DNA from: Aestuariivirga sp. | Lineage (GTDB): Bacteria > Pseudomonadota > Alphaproteobacteria > Rhizobiales > Aestuariivirgaceae | Reading direction: 5' to 3' | Length of the DNA: 64,000 bases | Assembly (NCBI RefSeq): GCF_020252395.1 | Contig: NZ_JADCDB010000001.1 | Coordinates: 62,001 to 126,000 of the forward strand | Part shown: positions 20,344 through 30,915 of the stretch, in pieces | Layout: every line of letters begins with the position of its first letter | Numbering within the stretch: position 1 is the stretch's first letter | The notes under the pieces: generated by a model | Databases searched by the model: none | What the model was told of the DNA's origin: nothing | What the model saw: the letters and a program-made list of their open reading frames with translations, nothing else | Position numbers and translations under genes: made by a program

Positions 20344-21288
20344 ATGCCTGAGACGCCACAGACGGTCGGCCTGCTGCTCATTCCGAGCTTCGCGCTGATG
20401 TCCTATGCGTCCGTCGTGGAGCCGCTCAGGGCCGCCAACCTGCTGGCTGGGAAGGAGCTTTACCGCTGGATCCACATCTCGCCAGGGCCTGCGACCGTAA
20501 CCGCCTCCTGCGGGGCCACGGTGCCCTGCCCGGTGAAGGCGGGGGACGCGGTGAAGCTCGACCTGCTGCTGGTCTGCGCCGGCGGCAACCCGACGGCCTT
20601 CAAGGACCGCGTCACGCTGCAGTGGCTCAAGACGCTGGCGGCACGCGGCCTGCGCATCGGGGGCGTGTCCGGCGGGCCGGTGATCCTGGCGCGTGCCGGC
20701 ATCATGGACGGCTATCACATGACGGTGCACTGGGAGCATGCACCTGCAGTGGCCGAAGGCTTCCCCAACATCATGCTGACGCGCTCCATATACATCGTCG
20801 ACCGCAACCGCCTGACCTGTGCGGGCGGCACCGCACCGCTCGACATGATGCATGCGCTGATCGCCGAGCGGCACGGGCCGGAACTGGCGCGGCGGGTGTC
20901 CGACTGGTTCATGCACACCGACATCCGCCCGGCGCAGTCAGCGCAGCGGGCTTCGCTGACCGAGCGCTATGGCGTGCATGACGATCGCCTTACCGCTGCA
21001 CTCGAGCTTATGGAAAGCCACCCGGGCGAGCCCCTGAAAAGGAGCGAGACGGCGCGGCGCATCGGGCTGTCCACGCGCCAGGTCGACCGGCTGTTTTCCG
21101 GGAAGCTGGGCTCCAGCTATGCCGCGCACTACCGCCGGATCCGGCTCGAGCGGGCACGCGACCTGCTGCGCCAGTCTGCCGTGCCGATCACCGAAATCGC
21201 GCTGGGCTGCGGCTTTTCGAGCGCCAGTCATTTCAGCCGGGCGTATCGCGAGGCGTTCGGCGTGACGCCGGCCTCGGAAAGAAAATAG
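20344..21288 (+). CDS. GlxA-family AraC-type regulator (DJ-1/PfpI-like N-terminus plus AraC HTH)
   Basis: N-terminal amidotransferase-like region; C-terminal AraC signature AVPITEIALGCGFSSASHFSRAYREAFGVTP. Divergent from the SoxB-like gene. Confidence 0.93.
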   Translation: MPETPQTVGLLLIPSFALMSYASVVEPLRAANLLAGKELYRWIHISPGPATVTASCGATVPCPVKAGDAVKLDLLLVCAGGNPTAFKDRVTLQWLKTLAARGLRIGGVSGGPVILARAGIMDGYHMTVHWEHAPAVAEGFPNIMLTRSIYIVDRNRLTCAGGTAPLDMMHALIAERHGPELARRVSDWFMHTDIRPAQSAQRASLTERYGVHDDRLTAALELMESHPGEPLKRSETARRIGLSTRQVDRLFSGKLGSSYAAHYRRIRLERARDLLRQSAVPITEIALGCGFSSASHFSRAYREAFGVTPASERK

Positions 21289-21302
21289 CTCACTCCTCAA
21301 TG

Positions 21303-21385
21303 CCGTCATCCCGGCGAAAGCCGGGATCCAGCTTTCCGCGTGGCCAATGCCCAAAGCTGGGCCCCGGCTTTCGCCGGGGTGACGG
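21303..21385. repeat. Bipartite REP-like element
   Basis: CCGTCATCCCGGCGAAAGCCGGGATCC ... GCCCCGGCTTTCGCCGGGGTGACGG; each half is a stem and the halves are mutually complementary. Confidence 0.8.
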
Positions 21386-21408
21386 ACATGAGGGGTTGGT
21401 GTGTCATC

Positions 21409-21444
21409 AAGCAAAAACCCGGCGCAGTCGCCTGCACCGGGTTT
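21409..21444 (-). terminator. Rho-independent terminator downstream of the GS-III-like gene
   Basis: Minus strand: AAACCCGGTGCAG gcga CTGCGCCGGGTTT followed by a T tract (TTTTTGC). Confidence 0.8.
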
Positions 21445-21468
21445 CCATGTTCCCTCTCTGACGCGGGG

Positions 21469-22827
21469 TCAGCAGTCGAGCGTGGTGTCGCGCTCCCACT
21501 GCGTCAGGTGGCGGCAGTAGTTATTCCACTCATTGTGCTTGAGCTTGAGGTAGCCCCTGGAGACTTCGTGGCCGAGCATCTCCTGCAGATAGCTGTCCTG
21601 CTCGAAGTTCCTGAGCGCGTCCAGCAGGTTCAGCGGCAGCTTCTTGGCGTGCTTGATGGTGTGGCCCTCGGCATACATGTCGATGTCGAGGCGCTTGCCC
21701 GGGTCCATCTGCTTTTCCACGCCATGCATGCCGGCGACCAGGATGGAGGCCAGCAGCAAATAGGGGTTGGCGGAGCAATCCGGCAAGCGGTACTCCGCCC
21801 GGCCCGAGTCGGGAATACGGACCATGTGGGTGCGGTTGTTGCCGCCATAGGTGATCGAAGACGGCGACCACGTGGCGCCCGAGATGGTGCGCGGCGCGTT
21901 GATGCGCTTGTAAGAGTTCACCGTCGGGTTGGTGATGGCGCACATGGCGGACGCATGGTGCATCAGGCCGCCCAGGAAGTGATAGCCGAGCTTGGAAACG
22001 CCGAGCTCGCCCTTCGGGTCCTCGAACAGGTTCTTCTTGCCGTCCTTCGTCCACACGGAGAGATGCACATGGCAGCCGTTGCCAGTGAGGTTGATGAAGG
22101 GCTTTGGCATGAAGGTGGCGCGCAGGCCATGCTTCTCGGCGATCGACTTCACCATGAACTTGAAGAAGGCCACCTGGTCGGCGGTGGTGAGCGCATCCGA
22201 GAAGTTCCAGTTGATTTCGAACTGGCCGTTCGCATCCTCATGGTCGTTCTGGTAGGGGCCCCAGCCGAGCTGCGTCATCGTCGTGCAGATTTCCGAGATG
22301 ACGTCGAGGCGGCGCATGATGGCCGACTGATCGTAGCAGGGCTTCTCCGCGGTATCGCGATTGTCGGAAACGGCCGAGCCATCGGCATTGATCAGGTGGA
22401 ATTCGGGCTCGACGCCGGCCATCAGCTTCATGTTCTTCTTGGCGTAGTGCTCGCTGAGCTTCCGCAGCACGACGCGCGGCGCCTGGGCGAGCGGCTCGCC
22501 GTTCATCCAGGGTTCGCCTGCAACCCACGCCACTTCGGGGCGCCACGGCAGCGGGATGATGGAGCTGGTGTCGGGCATCACCAGAATATCGGGGTGGGCG
22601 GGCGTCTGGTCGAGCCACGTCGCGAAGCCCGCAAAACCCGCGCCGGCCTTCTGCATCTTGGCCGCGGCTTCCGCCGGAACGAGCTTGGCGCGCTGCACGC
22701 CGAAGAGGTCGGTGAAATTGAAGAGGAAGAATTTGATGCCGTTTTTCTTGGCATATGCGGCGAGATCGCCCATGATCCGTATCACTCCCGTATCGTCTTG
22801 TTGGTCTTGTTTTGAAGATCCCGGCAT
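21469..22827 (-). CDS. Type III glutamine synthetase-like ligase; candidate gamma-glutamylmethylamide synthetase (GmaS) or GlnT
   Basis: GS catalytic motifs MAGVEPEFHLIN, NDHEDANGQFEINW, LTGNGCHVHLSVW, NRTHMVRIPDSGRAEYRLPDCSANPYLLLASILVAG. Adjacent to glutamate-synthase-like genes. Confidence 0.88.
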   Translation of the reverse strand: MPGSSKQDQQDDTGVIRIMGDLAAYAKKNGIKFFLFNFTDLFGVQRAKLVPAEAAAKMQKAGAGFAGFATWLDQTPAHPDILVMPDTSSIIPLPWRPEVAWVAGEPWMNGEPLAQAPRVVLRKLSEHYAKKNMKLMAGVEPEFHLINADGSAVSDNRDTAEKPCYDQSAIMRRLDVISEICTTMTQLGWGPYQNDHEDANGQFEINWNFSDALTTADQVAFFKFMVKSIAEKHGLRATFMPKPFINLTGNGCHVHLSVWTKDGKKNLFEDPKGELGVSKLGYHFLGGLMHHASAMCAITNPTVNSYKRINAPRTISGATWSPSSITYGGNNRTHMVRIPDSGRAEYRLPDCSANPYLLLASILVAGMHGVEKQMDPGKRLDIDMYAEGHTIKHAKKLPLNLLDALRNFEQDSYLQEMLGHEVSRGYLKLKHNEWNNYCRHLTQWERDTTLDC

Positions 22828-22866
22828 CCTTACTCAGGAAGCCGGGGATTGTCATCAGGTACGATG

Positions 22867-24195
22867 CTAATATCCGGCGCGCCCCGGAATCCAGCTTGTT
22901 CCTGCAAGGGGGACTTGCGCCATCGCCGCGGCTTCCACCGTCAGTGCACAGAGGTCCTCGGGTTCGAGGTTGTGAAGGTGGCTCTTGCCGCAGGCGCGCG
23001 CCACGGTCTGGGCTTCGAGTGTCATGACCTTGAGGTAGTTCGAAAGCCGGCGGCCTGCCTTCACGGGATCGAGCCTGGCGGCGAGAACCGGATCCTGCGT
23101 GGTGATGCCCGCCGGGTCGCGGCCTTCGTGCCAGTCGTCATAGGCGCCCGCCGTGGTGCCGAGCGCCCTATATTCCTCCTCGAGGTGCGGATCGTTGTCG
23201 CCGAGCGCAACGAGCGCCGCGGTGCCGATGGCCACCGCATCGGCCCCCAGCGCCAGCGCCTTGGCCACATCGGCGCCTGACCGGATGCCGCCCGAAACGA
23301 TGAGCTGCACCTTGCGATGCATTCCTAAATCCTGAAGCGCCTTCACTGCAGGGCGGATGCAGGCGAGGATGGGCAGGCCCACATGTTCGATGAACACCTC
23401 CTGCGTTGCGGCCGTGCCGCCCTGCATGCCATCGAGCACCACGACGTCGGCGCCCGCCTTCACGGCAAGCGCCACGTCGTAGTAGGGCCTGGTGCCGCCG
23501 ATCTTCACATAGATCGGCTTTTCCCATGAGGTGATTTCGCGCAGCTCATGAATCTTGATCTCGAGGTCGTCAGGCCCCGTCCAGTCCGGATGGCGGCAGG
23601 CGGAGCGCTGGTCGATGCCCTTGGGCAGGCAGCGCATGGCGGCCACGCGATCGGAAATCTTCTGGCCCAGAAGCATGCCGCCACCGCCGGGCTTCGCACC
23701 CTGGCCAACCACCACTTCAATGGCATCGGCCTTGCGCAGGTCATCAGGGTTCATGCCATAGCGCGATGGGAGATACTGGTAGACGAGATGGCGCGACTGG
23801 CCGCGCTCCTCCGGCGTCATGCCGCCGTCGCCGGTGGTGGTGGAAGTTCCGGCCATCGAGGCGCCGCGGCCGAGCGCTTCCTTGGCCTGGGCGGAAAGCG
23901 AGCCGAAGCTCATGCCGGCGATGGTGATGGGGATCTTGAGTTCCAGCGGCTTCTTGGCGAAGCGCGTGCCGAGCACAACATCGGTGCCGCACTTTTCGCG
24001 GTAGCCTTCGAGCGGATAGCGCGAGATCGAGGCGCCGAGGAAGAGCAAATCATCGAAATGCGGCAGCTTGCGCTTGGCGCCCGCACCGCGGATGTCATAG
24101 ATGCCGGTGGTGGCGGCGCGGCGGATTTCCGCCAGCGTGTAATCGTCGAAGGTGGCGGACTTGCGGGGCGGGGTGCGTGGAACGTTGGTGTCCAT
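22867..24195 (-). CDS. FMN-binding glutamate synthase-family protein (GlxD-like / N-methylglutamate synthase subunit C candidate)
   Basis: ITIAGMSFGSLSAQAKEALGRGASMAGTSTTTGDGGMTPEER, VVGQGAKPGGGGMLLGQKI, VVLDGMQGGTAATQEVFIEHVGLP, IVSGGIRSGADVAKALALGADAVAIGTAAL. Confidence 0.93.
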   Translation of the reverse strand: MDTNVPRTPPRKSATFDDYTLAEIRRAATTGIYDIRGAGAKRKLPHFDDLLFLGASISRYPLEGYREKCGTDVVLGTRFAKKPLELKIPITIAGMSFGSLSAQAKEALGRGASMAGTSTTTGDGGMTPEERGQSRHLVYQYLPSRYGMNPDDLRKADAIEVVVGQGAKPGGGGMLLGQKISDRVAAMRCLPKGIDQRSACRHPDWTGPDDLEIKIHELREITSWEKPIYVKIGGTRPYYDVALAVKAGADVVVLDGMQGGTAATQEVFIEHVGLPILACIRPAVKALQDLGMHRKVQLIVSGGIRSGADVAKALALGADAVAIGTAALVALGDNDPHLEEEYRALGTTAGAYDDWHEGRDPAGITTQDPVLAARLDPVKAGRRLSNYLKVMTLEAQTVARACGKSHLHNLEPEDLCALTVEAAAMAQVPLAGTSWIPGRAGY

Positions 24196-24209
24196 GGTCT
24201 TCTCGTTCC

Positions 24210-24893
24210 TCAGTAGGCGTCGGCGTGATCGACGTTGAAGTTGTAAAGTTTGCGGGCGGACCCGTAGCGGCGGAAGGCTTCGGGACGGTGCTTCATCCTG
24301 GCGCGATCGAGAAGCCTGGCGAGGTCTTCCAGATGTTCCTGGCGCATTTCCTTCTCGATGCAGTCGGAGCCGAGGTTGACGGCGCGGCCCCTCACATAGA
24401 GGCGCGCCTCGTAAATGGAGTCGCCCAGCGCTTCGCCCGCATCGCCGCAGACCACGAGATTGCCGCGCTGGGCCATGAAGGCCGACATGTGGCCGACGGA
24501 GCCGCCCACCACGATGTCCACGCCCTTCATCGAGATGCCGCAGCGCGATGACGCATCGCCCTCGATGACGAGGAGGCCGCCATTGGCCGTGGCGCCGGCT
24601 GATTCAGAGGCATTGCCCTTCACCCAGACAACACCCGACATCATGTTCTCGGCAACGCCGACACCGGCATGACCGTGAATGGTGATCTCGGCCTCCTTGT
24701 TCATGCCGCCGCAGTAGAAGCCGACGTGGCCCATGATGTCGATCATCAGCGGCCCATCCACACCGCAGGCGATGGCATGCTGGCCCATCGGGTTCCTGAT
24801 CACCCAGTGGCGCTCGTTCGAGTCTTTCGGGATGTTGTAGAGCTTCTGGTTGATGCCGGTGACGCCAATGGCCTTCAGGTCGAGTTCGTGCAT
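24210..24893 (-). CDS. GXGXG-domain glutamate synthase alpha-like protein (GlxC-like / N-methylglutamate synthase subunit B candidate)
   Basis: Beta-helix GXGXG-type repeats (HAGVGVAENMMSGVVWVKGNASESAGATANGGLLVIEGDASSRCGISMKGVDIVVGGSVGHMSAFMAQRGNLVVCGDAGEALGDSIYEARLYVRG). Confidence 0.9.
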   Translation of the reverse strand: MHELDLKAIGVTGINQKLYNIPKDSNERHWVIRNPMGQHAIACGVDGPLMIDIMGHVGFYCGGMNKEAEITIHGHAGVGVAENMMSGVVWVKGNASESAGATANGGLLVIEGDASSRCGISMKGVDIVVGGSVGHMSAFMAQRGNLVVCGDAGEALGDSIYEARLYVRGRAVNLGSDCIEKEMRQEHLEDLARLLDRARMKHRPEAFRRYGSARKLYNFNVDHADAY

Positions 24894-25012
24894 TCTGCTT
24901 TCCGTCCCATGGTGGTCCCGTCCCTGTTGTCATGTTGAGCGGGGCGGGATGAGTTGAAGGACGCCGGAGCCCCGCGGGGTATAGGAAGCCCCCGGCGAAG
25001 TTCACTGTCACG

Positions 25013-25915
25013 TCAGGCGTTGCCGCCCCAGGTATAGATGGTTGCGGGCTCGGGCTCCCAGATGCGGGCCGTGTCCGCACCCGGAAGATGCGCGATCGCG
25101 CGCCACTCGGTGGCCATGGCCACCCAGTCATCCGTCTCCGCCATCACCGCGTGCTTGCAGGCGATCGGGTCACGCACCACGGCAAAGCCATCCGCCGTGC
25201 CGACGAGGAAGGTGTAGAAGCCGTCGAGGTCCTTGAGGCCGTCTTCGAGCGCCTGCTTGAGGGTGGCGCCGCCGCGCAGCTTCCAGGTCATATAGGCGGC
25301 GGCCACCTCCGAGTCGTTCTCGGTTTGAAACTCCATCCCCTCGCGTTTCAGGTTCTCGCGCAGGCGATTGTGGTTGGACAGCGAGCCGTTGTGAACGAGG
25401 CAGAGGTCAGCGCCCGTGGCGAAGGGATGCGAGCCAGCGGTGGTGACGGCACTTTCGGTCGCCATGCGGGTGTGGCCGATGATGTGGGTGCCGGTCGCAC
25501 TGCCGAGATTGAAGCGGTCATAGACCTTCTCCGGCAGGCCGGTTTCCTTGAAGATCTCGACGGTATGGCCGGAGCCCACCACGCGCACGCCGGGCGCATT
25601 GGCCTTGAGCCACTTCACCACGTCCTCTTCCTTGCCATCGGTGACGAGGATGCAGTGGGTGCCGGTCTGGTGGATTGCCGCCTCGCAGTTCAGCGCCTCT
25701 TCGAGGGCGCCCTCGACGTGGCGCCAATTGAAGGCCTTGTCGTCGTGGGCGAGCGAGAATTTCACCTCGTTGTCCTTGACCGGGTTGCGGTAGACGGCGA
25801 CTCCGGCGGAGTCCGGCCCGCGGGCGGTCATCTCGATGAGCATGGGCTTGAACATCGCGCCCAGCTGCGGCTGCAGCCTGGGGTTCTTCAGGTAGAGTCC
25901 GACAATGCCACACAC
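25013..25915 (-). CDS. Class II glutamine amidotransferase (GlxB-like / N-methylglutamate synthase subunit A candidate)
   Basis: N-terminal Cys2 MCGIVGLYLKNP; ARGPDSAGVAVY; IIGHTRMATESAVTTAGSHPFATGADLCLVHNGSLSNHNRLRENL. Confidence 0.93.
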   Translation of the reverse strand: MCGIVGLYLKNPRLQPQLGAMFKPMLIEMTARGPDSAGVAVYRNPVKDNEVKFSLAHDDKAFNWRHVEGALEEALNCEAAIHQTGTHCILVTDGKEEDVVKWLKANAPGVRVVGSGHTVEIFKETGLPEKVYDRFNLGSATGTHIIGHTRMATESAVTTAGSHPFATGADLCLVHNGSLSNHNRLRENLKREGMEFQTENDSEVAAAYMTWKLRGGATLKQALEDGLKDLDGFYTFLVGTADGFAVVRDPIACKHAVMAETDDWVAMATEWRAIAHLPGADTARIWEPEPATIYTWGGNA

Positions 25916-26024
25916 GGCCCGTTCTCCTCCAGCAAAGGCGTGCTCAAGAAATTAGCAGAGCCGGAGTCATAACTCAACTAGAAGGAAATTTTATTTCATG
26001 CGAGGAATGCGCCCCGGCATGCGC

Positions 26025-27014
26025 CTATTGCGGGCCAACCGGGTCAAGGAAGCCCGCCGGGCAACCGGGAGCAACCGGTTTCGCCGCCAGAATCAGGTCC
26101 GAAAGCTTTGATCCACCTGGGATATCGCCCTTCAAGCCAATGGTGAGTTCGGCAATCAGGCGGCGGTCGCCGTCATCCCTGCAGGCCAACCGCACGCGGT
26201 TGCCCGCGCCGGCACCGAAGCCCTGGTCGAAGGCGGCGCGGATGTCATTCGCGGTCACTCGCCGGCCGATGTTGCGGCGGAAGACGTCAGCCACGGGCGA
26301 GGCGTTGATCTCCTTCATCAGGCGGAAGGAGTCGCGGAAGTAGGCTTCGGCATCGGCCGGGTAGCAGCTGCCGTGCTTGGCCCATTCATGGCGCTCCAGC
26401 ATCGACTGCGAGCCCGGCATCATTTGCTCCAAGTCAGCCCGGGTGGAGAGGCTGAGTTCGACCGGCGGAATGTCATGCCAACGCCCGCCCTCTCCCGCGG
26501 CACGCACCGCCGGAGAGAGGTTGCAGTATGCGAGGCTCGACGGCTGCGGCCAGAGGCCATGCAGCGAGAGATAACTCGCGTCATAGCGCGCGGCCGTCTG
26601 GCGGCGGCATTCGCGCTTGCCGGGGTTCGCCTCGCAGAAAGCCGGTTGCCAACTCAGCGCCAGCACATAGGAAAGGGCGACGGGCTTCGGCTGCGCCGGT
26701 GCAGGCGCCGCCTGCTTTGCGGCGCCAGGCGCAACCTTGCCGCAGTCCGCCGCCACCCAGCGCTCCGGCGGCGTGGCGCCCGGGATTTCGATGCGGTAAT
26801 GCGTCGGCTTCTTCTTGTTCTTCGCCAGCAGTTGGTAGCTCCTGCCCGGCGCGGTGGTCACATTGCCGGGGTTGGTGGCCCTGCGGATCGACAGCAGCGC
26901 CTCGCAGGAACGGCTGGCAACAAAGCTGCCATCCATCGGCTCGCTGGCGCGCGCCGGGGAGAAAAACGCCAGCAGCGCGAGTGCGGCGGCGGCGAGACGC
27001 GCGGGGAACTGCAC
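26025..27014 (-). CDS. Ribonuclease T2 family protein, secreted
   Basis: CAS-1 LSLHGLWPQ and CAS-2 ERHEWAKHGSCYP; LALSWQPAFC; N-terminal signal peptide. Confidence 0.93.
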   Translation of the reverse strand: MQFPARLAAAALALLAFFSPARASEPMDGSFVASRSCEALLSIRRATNPGNVTTAPGRSYQLLAKNKKKPTHYRIEIPGATPPERWVAADCGKVAPGAAKQAAPAPAQPKPVALSYVLALSWQPAFCEANPGKRECRRQTAARYDASYLSLHGLWPQPSSLAYCNLSPAVRAAGEGGRWHDIPPVELSLSTRADLEQMMPGSQSMLERHEWAKHGSCYPADAEAYFRDSFRLMKEINASPVADVFRRNIGRRVTANDIRAAFDQGFGAGAGNRVRLACRDDGDRRLIAELTIGLKGDIPGGSKLSDLILAAKPVAPGCPAGFLDPVGPQ

Positions 27015-27015
27015 G

Positions 27016-27693
27016 CTAGTCCTCGCGGCGATAGCTGATGACGGAGAGATAGCGGATCGGCAGCTTCTTCAGTTCCTCCGGGCCGTGCGGCGCCTCGGCG
27101 TCGAAGAACAACGCGTCACCCGGGTGCATATCATAAGTTTTCTCGCCATGGCGGTACACGACGTTGCCCTCCAGCATGTAGAGAAATTCGAGGCCGGCAT
27201 GCTGGAAGGTGGGAAAGACGTCCGACTCATGCGTCAGCGTGATGAGATAGGGCTCCACCATGACCGGCCCGTGCGGGCTGTGGCCCAGAAGCTCATACTG
27301 ATGGCCGGCGCGCGTGCCGCGGCGCTCAATGGTGAGGCCCTTGCCCGCCTTCACGAAAGTGGCATCGCGGATCTCTTCATAAGACTTGAAGAAGGCCGTG
27401 ACCGGCACCTGCAGCGCCTTGCCCAGCGCCTGGAGGGAGGCGAGCGAGGGCGAGGTTGCCCCATTCTCGATCTTGGACAGCATGCCGGCGGACATGTCGG
27501 CCGCCTTGGCCAGTTCCGCGATGGTGAGACCCAGCTTTTCGCGGAATTCCTTCACCGCGCGGCCAATCGCCTGCTCCAGCAGCTTGCCCTGCGCCTCGCC
27601 GTGACCATGCGGGTCCTGGAAAGGCATGCCGGACTTCCGGGCCGGCCGTCGTCCGTTGCCTTTGTCCACGTCGTTTCCTCCCAGGAAAAACAC
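27016..27693 (-). CDS. XRE-family regulator with C-terminal cupin domain
   Basis: HTH FREKLGLTIAELAKAADMSAGMLSKIENGATSPSLASLQALGKAL; cupin FLYMLEGNVVYRHGEKTYDMHPGDALFFDAEAPHGPEE. Confidence 0.92.
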   Translation of the reverse strand: MFFLGGNDVDKGNGRRPARKSGMPFQDPHGHGEAQGKLLEQAIGRAVKEFREKLGLTIAELAKAADMSAGMLSKIENGATSPSLASLQALGKALQVPVTAFFKSYEEIRDATFVKAGKGLTIERRGTRAGHQYELLGHSPHGPVMVEPYLITLTHESDVFPTFQHAGLEFLYMLEGNVVYRHGEKTYDMHPGDALFFDAEAPHGPEELKKLPIRYLSVISYRRED

Positions 27694-27859
27694 TATAACG
27701 GACGCAAGGTGACCTCAAGGCCCGTTGCATCAACCGTAAATCGGATCATTCCTATCAGTCCAATGTTTAACTGCCGAACCACAAAGATTTGCCTATTTTT
27801 GTCCGTCGATCTGCGCTAGTTGATCCATGAGTCACCGCAGTCAAAGGTAATATCCTATC

Positions 27860-28984
27860 ATGGACAGTCTCGCCCGATCATTTCTGAGCGAAATCGAGCG
27901 CTTTCTCGCGTCCGCTGGGGTAGAACCCACCGCGCTGGGCAAGCAGGCGCTGGGCGACCCCAATTTCGTCTTCGACCTGCGCAAGGGACGTTCCCCCTCC
28001 ACCCGCACCATCGACAAGGTGCGGAGCTGGATGGCCCAGCAATCCGCCCCCGGCGGCGCGCCGAAATCCTTGCAGCGTGACGCAGCGGCGCTCACCCATC
28101 TCGAACGCCTCGAGGCCGAATCGATCCACATCATGCGCGAGGTGGCGGCGGAGTGCGAGAAGCCGGTGATGCTCTATTCGATCGGCAAGGATTCAGCCGT
28201 GATGCTGCATCTCGCCATCAAGGCCTTCCATCCCTCGAAGCCGCCCTTCCCGCTGCTCCACGTCGATACCGGCTGGAAGTTCCGCGACATGTATGCGATG
28301 CGCGCGGCCACCGCGAAGAAATATGACTGGGAGCTGATCGTCCACAAGAACCCGGAGGGTGTGGCCAAGAACGTCAACCCCTTCGACCATGGCTCGGCGC
28401 TGCACACCCAGATCATGAAGACCGATGGCCTCAAGCAGGCGCTGGACACATACGGCTTCGACGCGGCCTTCGGCGGCGCGCGGCGCGATGAAGAAAAGTC
28501 CCGCGCCAAGGAGCGCATCTTCTCCTTCCGTGACCAGCGACACCGCTGGGACCCCAAGAACCAGCGCCCGGAACTGTGGGACCTCTATAACGCGCGCAAG
28601 AACAAGGGTGAATCGATCCGCGTATTTCCACTTTCGAACTGGACCGAGCTCGACATCTGGCAATACATCCACCGCGAGTCGATCGACATCGTGCCGCTGT
28701 ACTTCGCCGCGGAACGTCCCGTGGTGGAACGTGACGGCCAGCTGATCATGGTGGATGACGGGCGCATGCGCCTCAACCCCGGCGAGACGCCGCAGATGCG
28801 CCGCATAAGATTCCGCACGCTGGGCTGCTATCCGCTGACGGGGGCCATCGAGTCCAGCGCCACCTCGCTTCTCGATATCGTGGAGGAAATGCTCGTGGCC
28901 ACCTCCTCCGAGCGCCAGGGCCGGGTCATCGACAAGGATGCGTCTGCCTCCATGGAAAAGAAGAAGCAGGAAGGATATTTCTGA
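27860..28984 (+). CDS. cysD: Sulfate adenylyltransferase subunit 2 with an N-terminal HTH-like extension
   Basis: CysD core [48 protein letters not shown]...[22 protein letters not shown]...KKKQEGYF. About 75 extra N-terminal residues. An internal ATG is present at 28031. Confidence 0.95.
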   Translation: MDSLARSFLSEIERFLASAGVEPTALGKQALGDPNFVFDLRKGRSPSTRTIDKVRSWMAQQSAPGGAPKSLQRDAAALTHLERLEAESIHIMREVAAECEKPVMLYSIGKDSAVMLHLAIKAFHPSKPPFPLLHVDTGWKFRDMYAMRAATAKKYDWELIVHKNPEGVAKNVNPFDHGSALHTQIMKTDGLKQALDTYGFDAAFGGARRDEEKSRAKERIFSFRDQRHRWDPKNQRPELWDLYNARKNKGESIRVFPLSNWTELDIWQYIHRESIDIVPLYFAAERPVVERDGQLIMVDDGRMRLNPGETPQMRRIRFRTLGCYPLTGAIESSATSLLDIVEEMLVATSSERQGRVIDKDASASMEKKKQEGYF

Positions 28985-30888
28985 TGACGCGCTTCATCGA
29001 ATTCGCCGGCGGCGACGTCGAGGCCTATCTCCACGCCCAGGAACAGAAGGATCTCCTCCGCTTCATCACCTGCGGCTCGGTCGATGACGGCAAGTCCACG
29101 CTCATTGGACGCCTTCTCTATGAAGCCAAGATGCTGTTCGAGGATCAGCTGACCGCACTCGAAGCGGACTCGAAGAAGATGGGCACGCAGGGCGGCAACC
29201 TCGATTTCGCGCTGCTGGTCGATGGGCTCGCCGCCGAGCGCGAACAGGGCATCACCATCGACGTAGCCTACCGCGCCTTTACCACCGGCAAGCGCAAGTT
29301 CATCGTCGCCGACACGCCAGGCCATGAGCAATACACCCGCAACATGGCGACGGGCGCATCGACCGCCGATCTCGCCATCATCCTGATGGATGCGCGGAAA
29401 GGCGTGCTCACCCAGACTCGCCGCCACACCTTCATCTGCACGCTGCTGGGCATCAAGCACCTGGTCGCCGCCGTCAACAAAATGGACCTGATGGACTTTG
29501 ACCAGGCCGTCTTCAAGCGCATCGAGGAAGATTATCGCGCCTTCGCCAAATCGCTCGGCGCGGACGAGATCACGGTGATCCCGGTCTCGGCGCTGCTCGG
29601 CGACAACATGATCACCCGCTCCACCACCATGCCCTGGTACCACGGCCCCACGCTGATGGCGCATCTCGAAACCGTGCCGGTGGGAGACGACCTGGCGGAG
29701 AAGCCCTTCCGCCTCCCCGTGCAGTGGGTGAACCGCCCGAACCAGAATTTCCGCGGCTTCTCCGGCACCATCGTGTCCGGAACGGTGAAGCCCGGCGATG
29801 CCATCAAGGTGCTACCCTCCGGCCGCGCGTCAAGCGTCGAACGAATCGTCACCTATGACGGCGACCTCGAAGAGGGTGTGGCCGGCCAGTCGCTGACCGT
29901 CACCTTGAAGGACGAGATCGACATCAGCCGCGGCGACGTCATTTGCACGGCCAATGATCCGGCCGAGGTCTCGGACCAGTTCGAGGTCGAGATCCTGTGG
30001 ATGTCGGATGAGCCGATGCTTCCCGGAAGGCCCTATCTCTTCAAATCCTCGGCCAAGACCGTGCCCGGCACGCTGGAGGAGCTGAAATACAAGGTCAACG
30101 TCAACACCATGGAGCACGTGGCGGCGAAGACGCTGGCCTTGAACGAGATCGGCGTGTGCAACCTGGAGCTCGACAGCCAGATCGCCTTCGCGCCTTACGC
30201 CGAGAACCGCCACCTCGGCTCCTTCATCATCATCGACCGCTTTTCCAACAATACAGTGGGCATGGGGCTGATCCGCTTCGCGCTCCGCCGCGCTGGGAAC
30301 ATCCATTGGCAGGCGGTGGACGTGAACAAGCAGGCGCGCGCCGCGCTCACCGGGCAGAAGCCGGCGGTGCTGTGGTTCACGGGCCTTTCGGGTGCGGGCA
30401 AGTCGACCATCGCCAACCTGGTCGAAAAGCAGCTCCATGCCGCGGGCCATATGACCTACCTGCTCGACGGCGACAATGTCCGCCACGGCCTCAACCGCGA
30501 TTTGGGCTTCACGGACGCCGACCGCGTCGAGAACATCCGCCGGGTGGGCGAAGTCGCGAAGCTGATGGTTGACGCGGGGCTCATCGTGCTCGTCTCCTTC
30601 ATCTCGCCCTTCCGCTCCGAACGGCTGATGGCCCGCGAATTGCTGGAGGATGGCGAGTTCATCGAGATCTTCGTCGACACCGCCTTGGCCGAGGCCGAGA
30701 GGCGCGATGTGAAGGGCCTCTACGCCAAGGCGCGGCGCGGCGAGATCAAGCACTTCACCGGCATCTCCTCGCCCTATGAAGCGCCGGAGAAGCCGGAGCT
30801 CCGCGTCGACACCGCCAAGGTGACGGCGGAAGGCGCCGCCGACCTCGTGGTGCAATACCTGAGGGACAAGGGGCGGCTGGCGAAGTAG
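28984..30888 (+). CDS. cysNC: Bifunctional sulfate adenylyltransferase subunit 1 / APS kinase
   Basis: GTPase [39 protein letters not shown]-terminal APS kinase [22 protein letters not shown] ... [15 protein letters not shown]. Confidence 0.95.
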   Translation: MTRFIEFAGGDVEAYLHAQEQKDLLRFITCGSVDDGKSTLIGRLLYEAKMLFEDQLTALEADSKKMGTQGGNLDFALLVDGLAAEREQGITIDVAYRAFTTGKRKFIVADTPGHEQYTRNMATGASTADLAIILMDARKGVLTQTRRHTFICTLLGIKHLVAAVNKMDLMDFDQAVFKRIEEDYRAFAKSLGADEITVIPVSALLGDNMITRSTTMPWYHGPTLMAHLETVPVGDDLAEKPFRLPVQWVNRPNQNFRGFSGTIVSGTVKPGDAIKVLPSGRASSVERIVTYDGDLEEGVAGQSLTVTLKDEIDISRGDVICTANDPAEVSDQFEVEILWMSDEPMLPGRPYLFKSSAKTVPGTLEELKYKVNVNTMEHVAAKTLALNEIGVCNLELDSQIAFAPYAENRHLGSFIIIDRFSNNTVGMGLIRFALRRAGNIHWQAVDVNKQARAALTGQKPAVLWFTGLSGAGKSTIANLVEKQLHAAGHMTYLLDGDNVRHGLNRDLGFTDADRVENIRRVGEVAKLMVDAGLIVLVSFISPFRSERLMARELLEDGEFIEIFVDTALAEAERRDVKGLYAKARRGEIKHFTGISSPYEAPEKPELRVDTAKVTAEGAADLVVQYLRDKGRLAK

Positions 30889-30915
30889 CAACGGCTCCTT
30901 CAGTCCGAACTCGTC

